DNA from: Microbacterium sp. Au-Mic1
GTDB taxonomy: Bacteria; Actinomycetota; Actinomycetes; Actinomycetales; Microbacteriaceae
NCBI RefSeq assembly: GCF_021341785.1
Contig: NZ_JAJTTF010000006.1
Location: forward strand, 124,001-188,000
DNA: 64,000 nt
Direction: 5' to 3'
The position numbers and the translations under genes are program-made. This document shows positions 60,207 to 64,000 of the stretch, one piece after another (position 1 is the first letter of the stretch; the number at the start of each line of letters is the position of its first letter). Below the pieces are notes generated by a model. That model had not been told where the DNA came from and ran no database searches. It worked only from the letters and a program-made list of their open reading frames with translations.

Positions 60207-60350
60207 GCTCGGTTTCCGGTGGCGCTCGGTCTCCGGTGGCGCTCGGTCTCGCCGGACCTCGGCACGTCGCACCGCGTTCCCCCTTGAGACCGAACCTCCG
60301 TCCCGAAACCCACGATAAGAACGTCGGTCTCGTGACGCAGGTTCGGTCTC
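60207..60350. repeat. GGTCTCG/GAGACC repeat cluster between the isomerase genes
   Basis: Two 17-nt direct units, GCTCGGTTTCCGGTGGC (60207-60223) and GCTCGGTCTCCGGTGGC (60224-60240), are followed by a partial third. Further on, GAGACCGAACCT (60286-60297) and AGGTTCGGTCTC (60339-60350) form a perfect 12-bp inverted repeat. The 189-nt gap (60180-60368) splits an otherwise tightly packed operon. Confidence 0.75.
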
Positions 60351-60368
60351 GCGGGATACGACGAGCGG

Positions 60369-61235
60369 TTACCGCAGGTGCGGGGAGACCGCCGCGCCGA
60401 ACGATTCCGCCGTGCGGCGGACGACCTCGGCCGGATCCTGGGCCCAGATGTCGGCGTTGAAGATCTCCACCTCGATGTCGCGGTCGTACCCCGTCGCGAC
60501 GACCGCCTGCGTCAGCGATCCGAAGTCGACGATGCCGTCGCCCGGGTAGTGCCGGCTGAGCAGCACGTCGACGGGCAGCGGCGTCTTCCAGTCGCACACC
60601 TGGTACGTCGCGATGCGGCCCTCACGGCCGGCGCGGGCGATCTGCTCGAGCACCTGCGGATCCCACCAGACGTGGAACGTGTCGACCGCCGCCCCGACCA
60701 CGGCCGGGTCGAAGCCCGCCGCGATGTCGAGTGCCTGCCCGAGCGTGGAGACCACGCACCGGTCGGATCCGAACATGGGGTGCAGGGGCTCGATCGCGAG
60801 CGTGACGCCGGCGGCGGCAGCATCGGCGGAGAGCTCGCCGATCGCGTCGCGCACCCGCTCGCGAGCACCCGCAATGTCGCGCGATCCCTCGGGCAGTCCG
60901 CCGGCGACGAGCACCAGCACCGCCGTGGAACCGGCGGCCCCGGCGGCGGCGAGGGTCGCGGTCTCCTCGATCGCACGGCGGTTGTCGTCGAGCGCGGCGA
61001 CGCGCTCCGGCCCCGCCGGGAGGGTGAAGAACCCGCCGCGGCAATGCGTGGTGAAGCGCAGCCCGGAATCGGCGAGCATCCGCGCCGCCACGTCGAGGCC
61101 GACCTCGTTCACGGGCTCGCGCCACAGGCCGATGCCCTGCACGCCCGCCTCGGCCGTGACCTGCAGCGCTGTGGCGAGGTCGGCGTACTTGATCGTGGCC
61201 TGGTTGATCGACAGGCGCGGGTCGACGGCGCTCAT
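60369..61235 (-). CDS. Sugar phosphate isomerase/epimerase family protein 2
   Basis: A 288-residue TIM-barrel protein of the xylose isomerase-like superfamily. Markers are LSINQATIK at the N-terminus, GIGLWREPV, THCRGGFF, LAIEPLHPMF with the catalytic Glu-x-x-His, and VGAAVDTFHVWWDP, then EVEIFNADIW near the end. These acidic/His positions would hold the divalent metal. ATG at 61235 overlaps the DUF993 gene (ATGA). Together with the oxidoreductase it may handle an oxidised sugar; substrate unknown. Confidence 0.88.
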   Translation of the reverse strand: MSAVDPRLSINQATIKYADLATALQVTAEAGVQGIGLWREPVNEVGLDVAARMLADSGLRFTTHCRGGFFTLPAGPERVAALDDNRRAIEETATLAAAGAAGSTAVLVLVAGGLPEGSRDIAGARERVRDAIGELSADAAAAGVTLAIEPLHPMFGSDRCVVSTLGQALDIAAGFDPAVVGAAVDTFHVWWDPQVLEQIARAGREGRIATYQVCDWKTPLPVDVLLSRHYPGDGIVDFGSLTQAVVATGYDRDIEVEIFNADIWAQDPAEVVRRTAESFGAAVSPHLR

Positions 61236-62515
61236 GCGGTCACTCTCCCCAGGTCGATGCCGTTCAGCGCGAGCATGCCGTGCCAGCGCTCGCGGGCGAG
61301 TTCCGGATCCTCGAGCGCGAGCGATGCGTTCGCGAGCTCGACGATGCGGCTGAGGTGCGGCAGGCTGCGCGCGGAGTGCAGACCGCCCACCATCTGGAAC
61401 GCCGGCTGGTGGCCGTTCAGCCAGGCCAGGAACGCGACGCCGGTCTTGTAGTAGAACGTGGGCGCGGCGAAGACCTGGCGGCTGAGCTCCTCGGTGGGCC
61501 CGAGGATCTCGAGGTACCTCGCAGGATCCCCCGCGTCGAGTGCCTGGATGGCCGCCGAGGCGACCGGGGTGATCGCGGCGAACGCGCCGAGCAGGGCGTC
61601 GGAGTGGCTGCGGTTGTTCTCCGCGAGGGCGCCGCGTTTCGTCTCGGTCGCGCTGCGCGCGTCCTCGCTCAACGCCCCCGAGAGAGACCCGCTGCGCGCG
61701 TCCTCGCTCGACGACCCCGACGAGTCACCGCCGATCAGGCCGACGTAGTTGAAGTCGTCGCCGGTGAACATGCGCACGCCCTCCGGGAGCTGCGCGCGCA
61801 CCGCGATCTCGGACTCGGCGTCCAGCAGGCTCATCTTCACACCGGCGACCTTGCCCGGGTTCTCGGCGATGATGCGCAGCAGCGTGGCAGACGCCTCACG
61901 CCAGTCGGAGGATCCGAAGTAGCCCTCCAGCTGCGGGTCGAATGCGGTGCCGAGCCAGTGCAGCACGACCGGGGCGGTCGCCTGCTGCAGCACGGCGGCG
62001 TACACACGCAGGTAGTCCGTGCGCGACTCCGCGACGCGGGCGAGGTGGCGCGAGGCCATGAGTACGGGGCCGGCGCCCTGCTCCTCGGTGAAGTGCAGCT
62101 GCTCGACGTAGGCGTCGATCACTCGCTGCAGCGAGATCCGCTCCTCGTCGACATGGTCGGTGTTGACGCCGACGACGACGGATCCGCCCTCCTCGCGCGC
62201 GACCTCGGCGCTGCGCGCGATCAGCTCGCGCGTGGCCGCCGCGTCGAGCCCCATGTTGCGCTGCGCGGTGTCCATGGCGTCGGCGACGCCGAGGCCCCAG
62301 GAGTACACGTTGCGGCGGAATGCGAGCGTGGCGTCCCAGTCGATGTCGGCGGGCTGGCCCGGCGTGTTGTCGGCGTGCACCTTGGGCACCACATGCGCGG
62401 CTGCGTAGGCGACGCGGCTCTGCAGCGGCACGGTCGGACGCGTGTAGGCGCCGGAGTCGTTCAGTGCGGCATCGGTCCTCGTACCGTCGGCCGCGAGGAG
62501 GCGGATGGTCGTCAT
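61232..62515 (-). CDS. DUF993 (dihydrodipicolinate synthase-like) protein with repeat-derived insertion
   Basis: A 427-residue TIM-barrel protein of the DUF993 family, related to dihydrodipicolinate synthase-type aldolases. Segments such as HWLGTAFDPQLEGYFGSSDW, KMSLLDAESE and FTGDDFNYVGLIGGD are characteristic. Residues about 265-296 (Ser/Glu/Asp/Ala/Arg/Gly-rich) correspond exactly to a copy of the dispersed palindromic repeat at 61632-61718. It is inserted in frame just before the DALLGAFAAITP helix. The insertion lies in a loop, so function may be kept. ATG at 62515. Second gene of the operon. Confidence 0.88.
   Translation of the reverse strand: MTTIRLLAADGTRTDAALNDSGAYTRPTVPLQSRVAYAAAHVVPKVHADNTPGQPADIDWDATLAFRRNVYSWGLGVADAMDTAQRNMGLDAAATRELIARSAEVAREEGGSVVVGVNTDHVDEERISLQRVIDAYVEQLHFTEEQGAGPVLMASRHLARVAESRTDYLRVYAAVLQQATAPVVLHWLGTAFDPQLEGYFGSSDWREASATLLRIIAENPGKVAGVKMSLLDAESEIAVRAQLPEGVRMFTGDDFNYVGLIGGDSSGSSSEDARSGSLSGALSEDARSATETKRGALAENNRSHSDALLGAFAAITPVASAAIQALDAGDPARYLEILGPTEELSRQVFAAPTFYYKTGVAFLAWLNGHQPAFQMVGGLHSARSLPHLSRIVELANASLALEDPELARERWHGMLALNGIDLGRVTA
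61632..61718 (-). repeat. Dispersed palindromic repeat inserted in the DUF993 coding sequence
   Basis: CCGCGTTTCGTCTCGGTCGC ... GTCCTCGCTCAACGCC (61632-61680) and a second partial unit GCTGCGCGCGTCCTCGCTCG ... ACGACCCC (61691-61718). The 87-nt span is 29 codons, so the reading frame is preserved. The same DNA occurs intergenically at 27163, 48281 and 50701. Confidence 0.85.
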
Positions 62516-62525
62516 CGGATCCGCC

Positions 62526-63689
62526 TCAGTCCAGGCTCAGCGCGGGCAGCGCGATCTTGCGTCCCTCGGCGGAGGACTGCAGGCCGGCCTCGGCGAGCTG
62601 CACGCCGCGAGCCCCGGCGAGCAGGTCGAAGGCGTAGTCGGTGCCGAGCACATAGGACTCCAGGTACTCCTCCCACTGCTGACGGAAGCCGTTCAGGAAC
62701 ACGTCGTTCACGGGCACGTCGGCCCAGTCGGCGTCGTAGTCGTGCGCGTCGGCCAGGTCGGGGTTCCACACCGGCTTCGGGGTGGCGTTGCGGTGCTGGA
62801 TCTTCGCGCCGAACAGGCCGACGACGGCGGATCCGTGGGTTCCGTCGACCTGGAACTCGACGAGCTCGTCGCGGTTCACCCGCACGGTCCAGCTGGAGTT
62901 GATCTCGGCGACGATCCCGCCGGAGAGCTCGAAGATGCCGTAGGCCGCGTCCTCGGCGGTCGCGGTGTAGTGCTCGCCGTTCTCGTCCCAGCGGTCGGCG
63001 ATGTGCACGGCGGCCTGGGCGTAGACGCTCTCGACCTCACCGAAAAGGTTCTCCAGGACGTAGTTCCAGTGCGGGAACATGTCGCTGATGATGCCGCCGC
63101 CGTCCTCGGTGCGGTAGTTCCAACTCGGGCGCTGCGCCGGCTGCCAGTCGCCCTCGAACACCCAGTAGCCGAACTCGCCGCGCACCGACAGGATCCGCCC
63201 GAAGAAGCCGGAGTCGATCAGCCGCTTGAGCTTCTGCAGACCCGGCAGGTAGAGCTTGTCGTGCACGACGCCGGTCTTGACCCCGGCCGCCTGCGCCAGA
63301 CGAGCGAGCTCGAGGGCCTCCTCGACCGACTCGGCGGTGGGCTTCTCGGTGTAGATCGCCTTGCCCGCGGCGATGGCCTTGCGGATCGCGGTCGCGCGCG
63401 CCTTGGTGACGAGGAAGTCGGCGTAGATCTCCCACTGCGGATCCGCGAGCGCGGCGTCCAGGTCGGTGGTGTAATCGGCGATGCCGTGCTTCGCGGCGAG
63501 CTCGGCGAGCTTCTGCTCGCTGCGACCGACGAGGATCGGCTTCACGGTGACGCGGCTGCCGTCGGGCAGCTCGATGCCGCCCTGGTCGCGGATCGCCAGG
63601 ATCGAGCGCACAAGGTGCTGGCGGTAGCCCATGCGCCCGGAGACGCCGTTCATGATGATGCCGATCTCGCGAGTGGTCGTCTCAGCCAC
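62526..63689 (-). CDS. Gfo/Idh/MocA family oxidoreductase
   Basis: A 387-residue NAD(P)-dependent sugar or inositol dehydrogenase-type protein. The Rossmann start is GIIMNGVSGRMGYRQHLVRS, the EKPTAES motif (in KAIYTEKPTAES) holds the catalytic-region lysine, and a C-terminal beta-sheet domain follows. This family oxidises sugars or sugar acids at C2/C3. GTG start at 63689 with AAGGA upstream. First gene of the operon leading to lacI; LacI-type operators lie directly upstream. Confidence 0.9.
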   Translation of the reverse strand: MAETTTREIGIIMNGVSGRMGYRQHLVRSILAIRDQGGIELPDGSRVTVKPILVGRSEQKLAELAAKHGIADYTTDLDAALADPQWEIYADFLVTKARATAIRKAIAAGKAIYTEKPTAESVEEALELARLAQAAGVKTGVVHDKLYLPGLQKLKRLIDSGFFGRILSVRGEFGYWVFEGDWQPAQRPSWNYRTEDGGGIISDMFPHWNYVLENLFGEVESVYAQAAVHIADRWDENGEHYTATAEDAAYGIFELSGGIVAEINSSWTVRVNRDELVEFQVDGTHGSAVVGLFGAKIQHRNATPKPVWNPDLADAHDYDADWADVPVNDVFLNGFRQQWEEYLESYVLGTDYAFDLLAGARGVQLAEAGLQSSAEGRKIALPALSLD

Positions 63690-63742
63690 GGTGTTTCCTT
63701 CGTCTCGTGCCCACCTGCGGGTCGTGTCGTGGATCCCGATCC

Positions 63743-63756
63743 GGTAAGCGCTTTCC
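63743..63756 (-). promoter_or_regulatory. LacI-type operator 1
   Basis: GGTAAGCGCTTTCC contains the AAGCGCTT centre typical of LacI/GalR operators. It is 54 nt upstream of the oxidoreductase start, in its promoter region. Confidence 0.75.
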
Positions 63757-63777
63757 AGTTCGCATCATCCTGACATG

Positions 63778-63791
63778 GGAACGCGCTTTCC
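63778..63791 (-). promoter_or_regulatory. LacI-type operator 2
   Basis: GGAACGCGCTTTCC is a near-palindrome with a CGCG centre, 35 nt from operator 1. The two sites could be bound together, by the LacI protein at 58321 or by the one cut at the right edge. Confidence 0.7.
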
Positions 63792-63847
63792 GCAAGTGGC
63801 GCACGCCCGTCACGGGGGTCGCGGATCCGCCCCCGGGGACCTCGGAG

Positions 63848-64000
63848 TCAGGCGCTCGCGCGCACGATCAGCGACGGCTTCAGCAGCGGCGGATCCGCGA
63901 CGTCCCGCCCCTCGACCCGGTCGACGACGAGCCGCACGGCCAGCTCGCCGAGCGCGGCGAAGTCCTGCCGGATCGTACTGAGCGGAGGTCGGAACTCGGC
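63848..64000 (-). CDS. C-terminal fragment of a second LacI-family regulator
   Basis: The minus strand gives 50 residues from the right edge to TGA: AEFRPPLSTIRQDFAALGEL and further AVRLVVDRVEG ... LLKPSLIVRASA. The PPLSTIRQDF and P-x-L-I-V-R-x-S ending is characteristic of LacI/GalR regulators. The rest lies outside the window. Its position beside the Gfo/Idh operon makes it an alternative controller. Confidence 0.88.
   Translation of the reverse strand, partial: AEFRPPLSTIRQDFAALGELAVRLVVDRVEGRDVADPPLLKPSLIVRASA

Noticed and set aside
1..64000. tRNA or rRNA genes
   Set aside because: No cloverleaf-like segments with a TTCGA-type arm were seen in any gap.

Overview
The window is high-GC (about 70% by eye), densely coded DNA from an actinobacterium. 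Several features together point to Microbacteriaceae, most likely Microbacterium or a close relative: a fused CydDC, a DUF222-HNH endonuclease, an ArgA of the short mycobacterial type, MobA next to a DUF6457 protein, GTG starts with strong AGGAGG-type Shine-Dalgarno sites, and many four-base ATGA/GTGA gene overlaps. No tRNA, rRNA, CRISPR array, phage or insertion sequence was recognised.

Layout. 0-7.1 kb: cytochrome bd locus (candidate Fe-S HTH regulator, cydA, cydB, fused cydDC), all on the minus strand, with a repeat-filled gap before cydDC. 7.2-9.5 kb: molybdenum-cofactor genes (moeA, mobA, DUF6457). 9.8-13.0 kb: radA, two proteins of unknown function and argA. 13.1-36.8 kb: a large accessory catabolic island. 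36.8-40 kb: a small conserved protein and clpC. 40.1-42.4 kb: three tandem small membrane proteins plus an XRE regulator. 42.4-47.5 kb: YbjQ-type protein, LytR-CpsA-Psr protein, and two LysM-like secreted paralogues flanking a DUF222-HNH gene. 47.5-58.3 kb: VOC protein, dicarboxylate/amino-acid symporter, MazF-type toxin-antitoxin pair, Na+/H+ antiporter, phosphoribosyltransferase, luciferase-like monooxygenase, L12-like membrane protein, pheA and pgm. 58.3-64 kb: a LacI-controlled sugar-derivative operon (Gfo/Idh/MocA oxidoreductase, DUF993 aldolase-like protein, two sugar phosphate isomerase-like proteins, LacI) and the end of a second LacI gene.

The catabolic island is the most interesting part. 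Four minus-strand transcription units (ABC importer + amidohydrolase + Rieske protein; LigJ-like hydratase + LigB-type extradiol dioxygenase + three RraA-fold proteins + FAD monooxygenase; a second FAD monooxygenase; an aromatic-aldehyde-type dehydrogenase) each carry the same palindrome, TCCGACAC-n-GTGTCGGA or a variant. It lies 55, 55, 56 and 56 nt upstream of a TAGCNT-like -10 hexamer. That fixed geometry indicates one regulon under one, probably activating, regulator. A LigB dioxygenase, LigJ hydratase and LigK-like aldolase together imply meta-cleavage of a gallate-like or carboxylated polyhydroxybenzene to central metabolites. The LigC/LigI dehydrogenase-lactonase branch is absent. Inserted in the middle is a second block (HisC-like aminotransferase, GntR regulator, M20 amidohydrolase, ThDP enzyme, PucR/CdaR regulator, aldehyde dehydrogenase). 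Its promoters lack that palindrome and instead carry very AT-rich sites sharing an ATGAATATA-like core. In order, its enzymes could deacylate an amino acid, transaminate it, decarboxylate the 2-oxo acid and oxidise the aldehyde.

Two whole-sequence signals stand out. GGATCC is heavily over-represented, about 14 copies in the first 2.7 kb against about one expected from composition. A dispersed palindromic repeat (GTTTCGTCTCG ... CTCGCTCAACGACC) sits in several intergenic gaps and once, in frame, inside the DUF993 coding sequence.
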